This document shows positions 1 to 6,697 of a stretch of DNA of 12,268 nucleotides, in pieces. Location: contig JAHJEW010000119.1 in the NCBI GenBank assembly GCA_018825335.1, forward strand, positions 1 through 12,268, in the 5' to 3' direction. The translations under genes and the position numbers were made by a program. Below the pieces are notes generated by a model that was given only the letters and a program-made list of their open reading frames with translations, did not search any database and was not told the DNA's origin. Each line of letters starts with the position of its first letter. Position 1 is the first letter of the stretch. The DNA comes from Patescibacteria group bacterium (GTDB taxonomy: Bacteria > Patescibacteriota > Gracilibacteria > UBA1369).

Positions 1-1
1 C

Positions 2-616
2 ACCATTTTGGGAGTACTGCTGGGCGGACGGCTGGGCTATATTCTTTTCTACAATCTTGGCTTTTACCTGGAAAATCCGCTAAAGATTTTCGCAATATGG
101 GAAGGCGGAATGTCTTTCCATGGCGGTCTTTTGGGCGTTACCATCGCATTGCTGCTTTTCGTTCATTTTAAAAAAATTAACCTCTGGCGCGTCTCCGATG
201 CCATAACTGGATTCGTACCTTTGGGAGTTATGTTTGTTCGCATTGGCAACTTTATTAACGGTGAGCTGTACGGAAGAATCGCCGACAAATTCTGCATTTA
301 CTTCCCGACCGATCCGTCGAATTGCCGTTATCCCTCACAATTACTGCAGGCATTTCTTGAAGGATTGATTCTTTTTCTGATTTTGCAGTTCATAGCATAT
401 AAAAATCCAAAACAGGGAATCGTCTCATGTCTGTTCCTGATTTTATACGGACTATTTCGCATTATTGCGGAATTTTTTCGACAGCCCGATCCGCAAATCG
501 GCTTTCTGTGGGATGGAATAACGCAGGGACAACTGCTTTCAGTGCTGATGGTGATCGCGGGAATTATTTTATTGTTTGCAACAAAAACATGGAAAAAGGA
601 TTCTGGGAAAATTTAA
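2..616 (+). CDS. lgt: Prolipoprotein diacylglyceryl transferase, 5'-truncated by window edge
   Basis: Lgt is an inner-membrane enzyme that moves diacylglyceryl from phosphatidylglycerol to the lipobox cysteine of prolipoproteins. The frame is open from base 2 and the first visible residues already belong to the family core, so the true start lies upstream; the TTG at 8 is an internal Leu codon. Visible motifs are GGRLGYILFYN near the start, GGMSFHGG (the conserved HGG loop, around 109-126), the Lgt signature RIGNFINGELYGR (around 238-276), YPSQLLQ (around 328-350), and FRIIAEFFRQPD near the C-terminus, whose FFRQPD Arg corresponds to an essential Arg of the E. coli enzyme. Several hydrophobic membrane segments are present. 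About 204 residues are visible against roughly 290 in E. coli, so about a quarter to a third is missing. The 3' end overlaps the next gene by 28 bp. The family assignment is secure. Confidence 0.96.
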   Translation, partial: TILGVLLGGRLGYILFYNLGFYLENPLKIFAIWEGGMSFHGGLLGVTIALLLFVHFKKINLWRVSDAITGFVPLGVMFVRIGNFINGELYGRIADKFCIYFPTDPSNCRYPSQLLQAFLEGLILFLILQFIAYKNPKQGIVSCLFLILYGLFRIIAEFFRQPDPQIGFLWDGITQGQLLSVLMVIAGIILLFATKTWKKDSGKI

Positions 617-1641
617 AAAAACCAATCATGGGACTTGCCCCGATGGACGGCATAACCGATGAACCTTTTCGTTTAATGATTGCAAAATACGGTAAACCCG
701 ACGTTATAACCACTGAATTCGTTTCGGCGGAAGGAATATGCCACGGAGCGACAAAACCATTGTCGGCGCTCATCTACAATGAAATAGAAAGACCGATTTT
801 GGCGCAGGTTTTCGGATCCGATCCGCAAAGTTTCTATAAATCAGCTTTCGTTTTTTGTGAACTGGGATTTGATGGGATAGATATTAATATGGGATGTCCC
901 GCCAAAAACATTACCGCTAAAGGATCTGGGGCTTCTTTGATTCAAACCCCTGAGCTTGCAAAAAAAATCACCCGCGAAACCATGCGTGGAGTTAGCGACT
1001 GGGCAAAAGGTAAAAAAATCAAGGACAGTGGACTGCCGGACACAATCATTGATTATTTAAATCTTCATCGGCCAAAAATGGTGAAACGTAAAGTACTGCC
1101 GGTATCTATAAAAACCAGAATCGGCTATAACCGCGATTGCGCGGAAGAGTGGGTAAAACACCTGCTGGAGTCAAAGCCTGCAAATATTTCAATTCACGGA
1201 CGTACACTCAAACAAATGTACACCGGTAAGGCGGACTGGAATGCTATTGGACACGCGGCCGAAGTAGCGCGCGGTACTGAAACAACTATTCTTGGAAACG
1301 GAGATATTGAATCGATTGAGGACGGTCTGGCCAAAGTGAAGGAATACGGTGTTGACGGCTTTCTTATAGGCAGAGCCGCTTTCGGCAATCCATGGATTTT
1401 TCAGGTTAAAGGTCCCGAAATAATGCTGCGGGACAGAATAAAAGCGGCCATAAAACATAGTGAGCTTTATGAAGAAATTTTCGGCAACAAACATTTTGTG
1501 CACATGCGCAAACACCTTGCCTGGTATTTAAAAGGTTTTCCTGGGGCCGGTGAAATTAGAAAAAAACTTATGCAGACATCCAGTGCACAGGAAGTAAAAG
1601 AGGTGCTACAATACGCCCATGAATCCGATAAAGGAACATGA
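589..1641 (+). CDS. dus: tRNA-dihydrouridine synthase (Dus family, DusB-like)
   Basis: This FMN-dependent TIM-barrel enzyme reduces uridines in the tRNA D-loop using NAD(P)H. The protein is 350 residues from ATG 589. The frame is open further upstream, but Dus homology begins at NLKKPIMGLAPMDGITD, so 589 is preferred (628 is the alternative). Visible motifs are APMDGITD (residues 17-24, FMN site), NMGCPAK (100-106, with the catalytic Cys at 103), KTRIG (175-179), HGRT (203-206), GNGDI, and GRAAFGNPW (from 261). The C-terminal helical part contains HMRKHLAWYLKGFPG, which resembles DusB. Residues about 136-168 form a charged insertion, absent from E. coli DusB, between a barrel helix and the next strand. 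The gene overlaps lgt by 28 bp and frdA by 23 bp, so translational coupling is likely. No clear Shine-Dalgarno precedes the start. Which D-loop position it modifies cannot be told from sequence. Confidence 0.94.
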   Translation: MEKGFWENLKKPIMGLAPMDGITDEPFRLMIAKYGKPDVITTEFVSAEGICHGATKPLSALIYNEIERPILAQVFGSDPQSFYKSAFVFCELGFDGIDINMGCPAKNITAKGSGASLIQTPELAKKITRETMRGVSDWAKGKKIKDSGLPDTIIDYLNLHRPKMVKRKVLPVSIKTRIGYNRDCAEEWVKHLLESKPANISIHGRTLKQMYTGKADWNAIGHAAEVARGTETTILGNGDIESIEDGLAKVKEYGVDGFLIGRAAFGNPWIFQVKGPEIMLRDRIKAAIKHSELYEEIFGNKHFVHMRKHLAWYLKGFPGAGEIRKKLMQTSSAQEVKEVLQYAHESDKGT

Positions 1642-3328
1642 CATCCTTATCATTGGCGGAGGAGGGGCCGGTCTTCGAGCCGCACTTTCAGCGGCGCAAC
1701 TGGACCCGAAATTATCGATCGCGATTTTATCCAAAGTGTACCCAACCCGCAGCCACACGGTTTCCGCAGAGGGAGGATGTGCGGCCGCAGTAGGCAAAGA
1801 CGACAATATTAAGAACCACGCAGAAGACACTATTATAGGAAGCGATTATCTTGCCGATCAGGATGCAGTGGAATTTTTCGTGAAACATTGCAAAGAAGAA
1901 ATTTTACTTCTCGAAAAATGGGGATGTCCCTGGAGCAGGAGCGCGGACGGCGCAATCGCCGTCCGCGCTTTTGGCGGTATGAGTAAAAAACGCACCGTTT
2001 TCGCCGCCGACCGGACAGGTTTTTTCATGCTTCACAATTTATTCGAAAGAACATATCTGCATCCCAATATTCATCGTTACAACGAATGGTATGTCACGAA
2101 ACTTTTTACGGACGACAAAGGAGTTACAGGTGTTATGGCCATACATCAGAAAGAGGGTGAGATGCAGGCTTTCCGCGCCAAAGCCGTTATTATCGCCACC
2201 GGAGGCGCCGGCAAAATGTACAAAAATTCCACAAACAGCGTTATTAAAACCGGCGACGGCATGTATCTTGCCTACGACGCCGGCGCCGCCCTGAAAGACA
2301 TGGAATTCGTACAGTTTCATCCAACAGCCCTTCCAAAAACCGGCATTCTTATAACCGAAGCCGCGCGCGGCGAGGGCGGATATCTCATCAACAACAAGAA
2401 AGAAAGATTTCTGAAAGACTATGTGCCCGAGAAAATGGAATTGGGGCCGCGCGACATGATCACACGCGCTATCATCAGCGAATACCGCAAAGGAAACGGC
2501 TTTAACGGGCCCTACGGCAAATATGTTGAATTGGACATAAGACATCTTGGCGAAAAAGTAATCAACGAAAAACTCCCCCAAATCCGCGAACTGGCAATCG
2601 AATTTATGCATACCGACCCCGTGAAAATGCCCATTCCCGTTACACCTGCCCAGCACTACACTATGGGCGGAATCAGTACCGATATAAAAGGACAAACCAC
2701 CGTCCCCGGACTGTTCGCGGCCGGTGAAACCGCCTGCGTAAGCATCAACGGAGCCAACCGTCTTGGCTCAAATTCTCTTGCCGAATGTCTGGTCTTCGGG
2801 GCGCAGGCCGGAAAATACGCAGCCACCCACGCGCAAAAAAATAAAGTCCGCTCCCCTTCCGCCGGACAAATTAAAACGGAAACCGGACGCATTGAAAAAA
2901 TACTCACAAACGAAGGCAATGAAAATCCATTCAAAATCCGCGACGAAATGCAGGAAACAATGGACCACCACGCCGGTATAATCAAGAACGAAAAAAGCCT
3001 TTCATCGGGAATCGAAAAAATAAAACATCTGCAACGTCAATTCACCAAAATTAAAATCAATCAGAACAATACGGTTTTCAATGGTGAACTAATCACAACC
3101 CTGGAACTGGCCGGAATGCTTAAACTGGCCGAAATAACCCTTCTGGCAGCCAGTCGGCGTCGCGAAAGCCGAGGAGCCCACTACAGAACGGACTATCCGA
3201 AACGCAACGACAAAAAATTCCTTAATCATCTGCTAATATCAAAAAGCGGTGGAATACATATGACACCCTCAATAAAAACCGAACCTGTTACAATCACAAA
3301 ATGGCAACCCAGGGAAAGAAAATATTAA
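1619..3328 (+). CDS. frdA: Fumarate reductase flavoprotein subunit FrdA
   Basis: This is the catalytic FAD subunit of quinol:fumarate reductase, reducing fumarate to succinate at the cytoplasmic face of the membrane. It has 569 residues (E. coli FrdA 602, lacking here the Lys/Glu-rich tail). The dinucleotide-binding motif GGGGAGLRAAL lies at 13-23. SHTVSAEGG carries the His for covalent FAD attachment (H46). The active-site motifs are QFHPTALP (H234), EAARGEGG (247-254), LGPRDM (R278, aligned with the catalytic Arg287 of E. coli FrdA), HYTMGG (H346) and NRLGSNSLAE (R381). The C-terminus has SRGAHYRTDYP. Segments such as WGCPWSR, EYRKGN, LDIRHLGEK and DPVKMPIPV read like E. coli FrdA more than SdhA. 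The start ATG lies inside the end of dus, and frdB follows after 4 bp. Codons 108-117 form a perfect hairpin (separate entry). Confidence 0.95.
   Translation: MNPIKEHDILIIGGGGAGLRAALSAAQLDPKLSIAILSKVYPTRSHTVSAEGGCAAAVGKDDNIKNHAEDTIIGSDYLADQDAVEFFVKHCKEEILLLEKWGCPWSRSADGAIAVRAFGGMSKKRTVFAADRTGFFMLHNLFERTYLHPNIHRYNEWYVTKLFTDDKGVTGVMAIHQKEGEMQAFRAKAVIIATGGAGKMYKNSTNSVIKTGDGMYLAYDAGAALKDMEFVQFHPTALPKTGILITEAARGEGGYLINNKKERFLKDYVPEKMELGPRDMITRAIISEYRKGNGFNGPYGKYVELDIRHLGEKVINEKLPQIRELAIEFMHTDPVKMPIPVTPAQHYTMGGISTDIKGQTTVPGLFAAGETACVSINGANRLGSNSLAECLVFGAQAGKYAATHAQKNKVRSPSAGQIKTETGRIEKILTNEGNENPFKIRDEMQETMDHHAGIIKNEKSLSSGIEKIKHLQRQFTKIKINQNNTVFNGELITTLELAGMLKLAEITLLAASRRRESRGAHYRTDYPKRNDKKFLNHLLISKSGGIHMTPSIKTEPVTITKWQPRERKY
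1940..1969 (+). repeat. Perfect 13-bp hairpin inside frdA
   Basis: The left arm AGCGCGGACGGCG (1940-1952) and right arm CGCCGTCCGCGCT (1957-1969) are exact reverse complements around a CAAT loop. They are followed at once by TTTTGG. Two G-U pairs could extend the stem outward. It sits in frame over codons 108-117 (SADGAIAVRA), a surface-like segment between WGCPWSR and FGGM. It is GC-rich and resembles a short intrinsic terminator or pause site inside a coding region. The structure is seen directly; any function is inference. Confidence 0.75.
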
Positions 3329-3332
3329 ATCC

Positions 3333-4082
3333 ATGACAAAAAAATACACCATCAGAATAAGACGCTACGACCCGCAGACCGGTAAAAACTGGTACGACAT
3401 CCATAATATCTACGCGGAAAGAAGAATGACCGTGCTCGACGCTCTCAACCAAATCAATGAACATGAAAGAGCGGGCATCTCCTATCGCTCTTCCTGCCGT
3501 ATGAGCATCTGCGGAAGTTGCGGCACCATTGTTAACGGCAAATCGGTCTTGATGTGTAACACCTTTCTTAAAGACCTGGAAGATCCGGTCACAATCGAAC
3601 CTCTCCGGAATTTTGCCATAGTAAAAGACCTTGTTGTAGACACCGACGCAGCCATGGAAAAACTCCGTGACGCCCTCCCTTATACAACTTTTTCCATAAC
3701 CAAAAGTCGCTGCGAATCCGTTCAAACACCAAAGCAACTGGAAAAAATAAAACAGACAAGTCAGTGCATTAAATGTATGCTTTGCGTTAGCGCCTGCCCC
3801 ATTTACGGACTGGATTACAATTTCATGGGACCGGCCGCTGCAGCAATCGCTTACAGGTACAACAAAGATTCTCGCGACCATGTAGGAGAAAAAAGGCTAG
3901 ACTCCCTTACCGGCAGAAACGGTGTCTGGAAATGCAATTTCGTTGGAGAGTGTTCAAACGTCTGTCCGAAAAATGTTGATCCGGCGGGCGCAATTCAGAA
4001 AATGAAAGTTATGGGCGTACTCCACTGTATTAAATCGGCGCTAAAACCCAAGCTAAAATCCAAATCGAAATCCAAAAAATGA
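3333..4082 (+). CDS. frdB: Fumarate reductase iron-sulfur subunit FrdB
   Basis: This electron-transfer subunit links the membrane quinol site to the FrdA flavin. It has 249 residues. The N-terminal plant-type ferredoxin domain binds [2Fe-2S] through C55, C60, C63 and C75 (CRMSICGSC then C after 11 residues). The C-terminal domain has CIKCMLCVSACP (C145, C148, C151, C155) and CNFVGECSNVCPKNVDP (C201, C207, C211). By analogy with E. coli, the [4Fe-4S] ligands are C145, C148, C151 and C211, and the [3Fe-4S] ligands are C155, C201 and C207. The sequence around GPAAAAIAYRYNKDSRDH and FVGxCSxVCPKxVDPxxAIQ is specific to the FrdB branch. SdhB has a His after the first Cys of the last cluster, where this protein has Asn202. 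Q222 and K225 match quinone-site residues Q225 and K228 of E. coli FrdB. The tail is Lys/Ser-rich. Its stop overlaps the frdC start (ATGA). Confidence 0.96.
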   Translation: MTKKYTIRIRRYDPQTGKNWYDIHNIYAERRMTVLDALNQINEHERAGISYRSSCRMSICGSCGTIVNGKSVLMCNTFLKDLEDPVTIEPLRNFAIVKDLVVDTDAAMEKLRDALPYTTFSITKSRCESVQTPKQLEKIKQTSQCIKCMLCVSACPIYGLDYNFMGPAAAAIAYRYNKDSRDHVGEKRLDSLTGRNGVWKCNFVGECSNVCPKNVDPAGAIQKMKVMGVLHCIKSALKPKLKSKSKSKK

Positions 4083-4489
4083 AGAAACTTGCAAACACTC
4101 CGGCACCCGACTGGTGGAAAGAAAAACCAGCCTACAAAATATATTACTTTCGCGAATACAGCGGAATCCTCATAGCAATCTGGGGCTTGTACTGGCTGTG
4201 GTTCATCGGCGCAATTATATTCAGCCGGATCATCCTTGCCTATTTCCCCGACATTGACCCCGTTTTCAAATACATTCTTTTCATCCCTCTTAAATACTAT
4301 TTCCTTTTCAACTGTATAGGTTTTATAGGAGCCATTATTCACACCATCACATGGCTCGGAGTTATGCCGGAAATTCTGCCTTTCAACCTTTCCAAAAAAC
4401 AAAGACATCTCATTTTTTCCCTGCTTATTCTCGTCTGGCTTGGATTGAGCACTCTACTTTTCATCCTTCTAATGAACTCTCTATTATGA
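4079..4489 (+). CDS. frdC: Fumarate reductase membrane anchor subunit FrdC
   Basis: This membrane anchor forms, with FrdD, the quinol oxidation site of the type D (haem-less) fumarate reductase. It has 136 residues (E. coli 131) and three predicted membrane helices at roughly 29-52, 63-90 and 110-134. The N-terminal amphipathic part PDWWKEKPAYKIYYFRE aligns with TSTWWKKLPFYRFYMLRE of E. coli FrdC, so R25 and E26 match the R28/E29 pair of the quinone site. HTITW (H88, W92) matches HTKTW (H82, W86). It overlaps frdB by 4 bp and frdD by 4 bp (ATGA junctions at both ends). Anchor subunits are poorly conserved, so the assignment rests on these aligned residues, the three-helix topology and the position after frdB. 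Confidence 0.9.
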   Translation: MKKLANTPAPDWWKEKPAYKIYYFREYSGILIAIWGLYWLWFIGAIIFSRIILAYFPDIDPVFKYILFIPLKYYFLFNCIGFIGAIIHTITWLGVMPEILPFNLSKKQRHLIFSLLILVWLGLSTLLFILLMNSLL

Positions 4490-4824
4490 GCGGAAACATA
4501 AATAAACCTGACATAATAAAAAGTCTCAAATGGGGCGCTTTCTCCGTAACGGCAACTTTTTGCGCCTTCGTGCTGCCGGTTTTCATTTTCACACTTCTAA
4601 GTACGCCGGTGGTATTCAATCCGCCACTGCCCGACTGGATTTTCATAATTGTTTTCCTGGGTGTCCTTTTTTGCGCCTTTTATCACAGCATTTACAGAAT
4701 CTACGCCTCCGACCACGATTTACAGCTTAAAAGTAAATTCCTTTTCTGGATCGGATCAATCATCGCCGGTATTTCCGTTATTGAAATTCTTCATTTTATT
4801 CTTCTAAAAATAGGAGTTTTATGA
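4486..4824 (+). CDS. frdD: Fumarate reductase membrane anchor subunit FrdD
   Basis: This is the second anchor helix bundle of the fumarate reductase. It has 112 residues (E. coli 119) from ATG 4486, which overlaps the frdC stop as ATGA. The frame stays open upstream to 4351 but that part is frdC in another frame, so 4486 is chosen. There are three hydrophobic segments at roughly 17-40, 50-72 and 88-110. LKWGAF (W16) aligns with VFWGLF of E. coli FrdD (W14). H67 and the later HDL (77-79) match the pattern H...HDL that ends the second helix of E. coli FrdD. There is no recognisable haem-ligand arrangement, consistent with the type D complex. The stop overlaps the start of the following lyase gene (ATGA), so translational coupling is expected. 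Confidence 0.86.
   Translation: MSGNINKPDIIKSLKWGAFSVTATFCAFVLPVFIFTLLSTPVVFNPPLPDWIFIIVFLGVLFCAFYHSIYRIYASDHDLQLKSKFLFWIGSIIAGISVIEILHFILLKIGVL
4811..4816 (+). promoter_or_regulatory. Shine-Dalgarno site for the lyase gene
   Basis: TAGGAG lies 4 bases before ATG 4821, inside the last codons of frdD. It is the clearest ribosome-binding motif in the window, where most starts have none, and it fixes the start of the lyase at 4821. Confidence 0.7.
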
Positions 4825-6302
4825 AACCAAAAAAATCAGCAACCTCCGTCAATCAGGATCGCACGGAAACAGATGTAATCGGTAAAGTTTCCGTACCCCG
4901 CGAAGCGTACTATGGCTCTTTTACCGCAAGAGCGCTGCAAAATTTCAAGATAAGCAATCTTAAAGCCGACCCATCATTCAAACTTTCTCTGGCACAAATA
5001 AAGATCGCAGCCGCACAAACCAACGAAACCCTGGGCGAAATCGGTAAAAAACATGCCGGCGCAATCATTAAAGCCGCAAATGAATTTGTAAGCGGAAAAT
5101 TCGACGACCAGTTCACGCTCGACATTTTTCAGGCAGGGGCGGGAACACCTTTTAACATGAACATAAACGAGATTCTGGCAAACCGCGGGAACGAACTTCT
5201 TGGCGGAAAAAAAGGAACATACTCGCCGATCACGCCCAACAATCACGTCAACTGGGGTCAGTCCTCCAATGACGTCATCCCAACGGCCATTCGTTTAGCA
5301 GCACTTATCAAAGCAAAAGACCTTTTACCGGAACTGGAAAAACTTTCGAAATCTTTTTTCAAAAAAGGCGAAGAATTTAAAAAAATATTAAAAGTGGGCA
5401 GAACCCATCTTCAGGACGCCGTTCCAATTACACTTGGACAGGAATTTCAGGCCTACGGCTCCGCGATTAAAAGATCGCACGATTACATTAAACAGTCTTT
5501 TGAACACCTCAAAGAGGTTGCAATAGGAGGAACCGCGCTTGGAACAGGCATTACCACCCACCCGAAATTCCGTCCGCTCATGGTTAAAAACTTAAGTGCA
5601 CTAAGCAAAATCAGGCTTAAAGCAACCAAATATCCAATGGAACTGAGCCACAATATGAACGCTTTTGTCATGGCCTCAAACGGACTACGATGCCTGGCCG
5701 GCGACCTGATCCGTATCAGTAAAGATCTGCGACTGCTGGCATCCGGACCGCAGGGCGCCATTTACGAAATCACACTGCCGGAAGTTGAACCGGGCTCATC
5801 GATTATGCCCGGGAAAATCAATCCTTCAATCGTCGAATGCGCAACCATGATCGGCCTTCAGGTCATGGGAAACGATCACACCATTGTGCTAGCAGCGCAA
5901 AACAGCGAACTGGAACTGAATGTAATGACACCCGTAATCCTGCATAATCTTCTTTGGTCGATAGAAATATTAACAAGCGGATCCATAATGCTGCGCCGAC
6001 AATGCATTGACGGGATTAAGGCAAACAGAACACAATGCCAAAAACTACTTAAAAAAAGCCTTTGTCTGGCAACCGGACTTTCTCCATATCTTGGCTATAA
6101 AGCCACGGCTCAACTTGTAAAAGAATCTCTTCAAAAAGAAATCCCTCTTAAAGAGCTGTTAAAAGCCAAAAATTTCATGGCGGATCAGGATCTGGAAACT
6201 ATCCTTTCCGCCGAAAAACTCACTTCCCCCGCCCCCACCGACCAAGAACTAAAAGTAAAAATCGCAACCAATAAAAACTTCCAAAAATATCTTAAAGCTT
6301 GA
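4821..6302 (+). CDS. Aspartase/fumarase superfamily lyase (aspartate ammonia-lyase or class II fumarase)
   Basis: This is a homotetrameric lyase that forms fumarate from aspartate (releasing ammonia) or interconverts fumarate and malate. It has 493 residues, slightly longer than the usual 460-480. The superfamily signature GSSIMPGKIN lies at 325-334; S326 is the predicted catalytic base, with K332 and N334 as substrate ligands. Other active-site elements are GAGT (T109), QSSND (S148-S149-N150), and GRTHLQD (T195, H196). The specificity cues conflict. GAGT, LQDAVP and LGQEF look like aspartase, whereas SSND (aspartase usually STND) and the SLCLATGLSPYLGY region look like fumarase. The gene is the fifth in a coupled frdABCD-lyase block, overlapping frdD by 4 bp. 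Its likely job is to feed fumarate to the reductase. The superfamily is certain; the substrate is not. Confidence 0.93.
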   Translation: MKPKKSATSVNQDRTETDVIGKVSVPREAYYGSFTARALQNFKISNLKADPSFKLSLAQIKIAAAQTNETLGEIGKKHAGAIIKAANEFVSGKFDDQFTLDIFQAGAGTPFNMNINEILANRGNELLGGKKGTYSPITPNNHVNWGQSSNDVIPTAIRLAALIKAKDLLPELEKLSKSFFKKGEEFKKILKVGRTHLQDAVPITLGQEFQAYGSAIKRSHDYIKQSFEHLKEVAIGGTALGTGITTHPKFRPLMVKNLSALSKIRLKATKYPMELSHNMNAFVMASNGLRCLAGDLIRISKDLRLLASGPQGAIYEITLPEVEPGSSIMPGKINPSIVECATMIGLQVMGNDHTIVLAAQNSELELNVMTPVILHNLLWSIEILTSGSIMLRRQCIDGIKANRTQCQKLLKKSLCLATGLSPYLGYKATAQLVKESLQKEIPLKELLKAKNFMADQDLETILSAEKLTSPAPTDQELKVKIATNKNFQKYLKA

Positions 6303-6350
6303 CGTAAAAGCACTCGTCCGCTTAAATGGGGAAGCTTAACTCCCAAAACC

Positions 6351-6584
6351 ATGGCATCAAAACAACACGGACTAACAACAATGAACGCAACCAGACCCAA
6401 GAAAAAGCCCTCCAAAAAGCGCAACAAGGTCATAGCCCGTGAGCGCAAAGAGCAGCTGTTAAAGACCCTTAACGAAGCGGTACGCGCAGCACGGAGCACA
6501 AAGCCGGTAAAAGCGGCAACCACACCCAAAACGGTAAAAACCGTAAAAGAACCAAAAGTAAAATCCACAAAAGCGGAAGTTTAG
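6351..6584 (+). CDS. Small Lys/Ala-rich basic protein, unknown function
   Basis: I do not recognise a family. This is a 77-residue strongly basic protein: a Lys/Arg cluster at about 15-32 (RPKKKPSKKRNK then ARERKEQ), a short predicted helix KEQLLKTLNEAVRAAR at about 33-48, and a low-complexity tail of repeated TxKTVK / KxxK units. Such composition resembles histone-H1-like or RNA-binding tails, but that is composition only. An internal ATG at 6381 (residue 11) could be the real start; neither has a Shine-Dalgarno. It follows the lyase by 48 bp and ends about 20 bp before an intrinsic terminator, as expected for the last gene of the operon. It could be a non-coding tail of the transcript, so confidence is moderate. 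Confidence 0.55.
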   Translation: MASKQHGLTTMNATRPKKKPSKKRNKVIARERKEQLLKTLNEAVRAARSTKPVKAATTPKTVKTVKEPKVKSTKAEV

Positions 6585-6603
6585 TTTCTCTTAAAAAAAC
6601 AAC

Positions 6604-6631
6604 AAAACTCCTCCCCTCGGAGGAGTTTTTT
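6604..6631 (+). terminator. Rho-independent terminator ending the lgt-frd-lyase unit
   Basis: The arms AAAACTCCTCC (6604-6614) and GGAGGAGTTTT (6619-6629) pair perfectly over 11 bp around the loop CCTC, followed by a T-run through 6631. An A-run upstream of the stem means it could also work in reverse. It separates the fumarate-respiration operon from the next promoter. Confidence 0.92.
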
Positions 6632-6633
6632 AA

Positions 6634-6662
6634 TGGAATCAAAAGCCCAAATCCTGTATAAT
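6634..6662 (+). promoter_or_regulatory. Promoter candidate for the MgtC/DUF4010-ftsQ-sbp unit
   Basis: A perfect -10 element TATAAT lies at 6657-6662, just after the terminator. The -35 position with a 17-bp spacer (6634-6639, TGGAAT) is weak. The expected leader before ATG 6698 is about 30 nt and holds two ACGTCA copies (6675-6680 and 6690-6695). Position and -10 support a promoter; no -35 match does. Confidence 0.6.
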
Positions 6663-6697
6663 AACAAGAAAAATACGTCAAAACCAAACACGTCATC

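Noticed and set aside
427..588. Longer dus reading frame starting at 427
   Set aside because: This part is the lgt coding sequence in another frame, and the translated extension has no Dus-like sequence; homology begins just after ATG 589.
2039..2695. Long minus-strand open frame (218 codons) opposite frdA
   Set aside because: It is the antisense shadow of a strongly conserved gene and its translation shows no domain pattern; the same holds for the minus-strand frames at 3294-3881 and 3995-4408.
4351..4485. Longer frdD start at 4351
   Set aside because: The extension overlaps frdC by over 130 bp and has no FrdD character; ATG 4486 forms the ATGA junction seen elsewhere in the operon.
1619..4824. 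Succinate dehydrogenase (sdhABCD) assignment
   Set aside because: FrdB-specific sequence around the last cysteine cluster, FrdA-like segments and the FrdC/FrdD quinone-site residues favour fumarate reductase; the reaction is reversible in principle.
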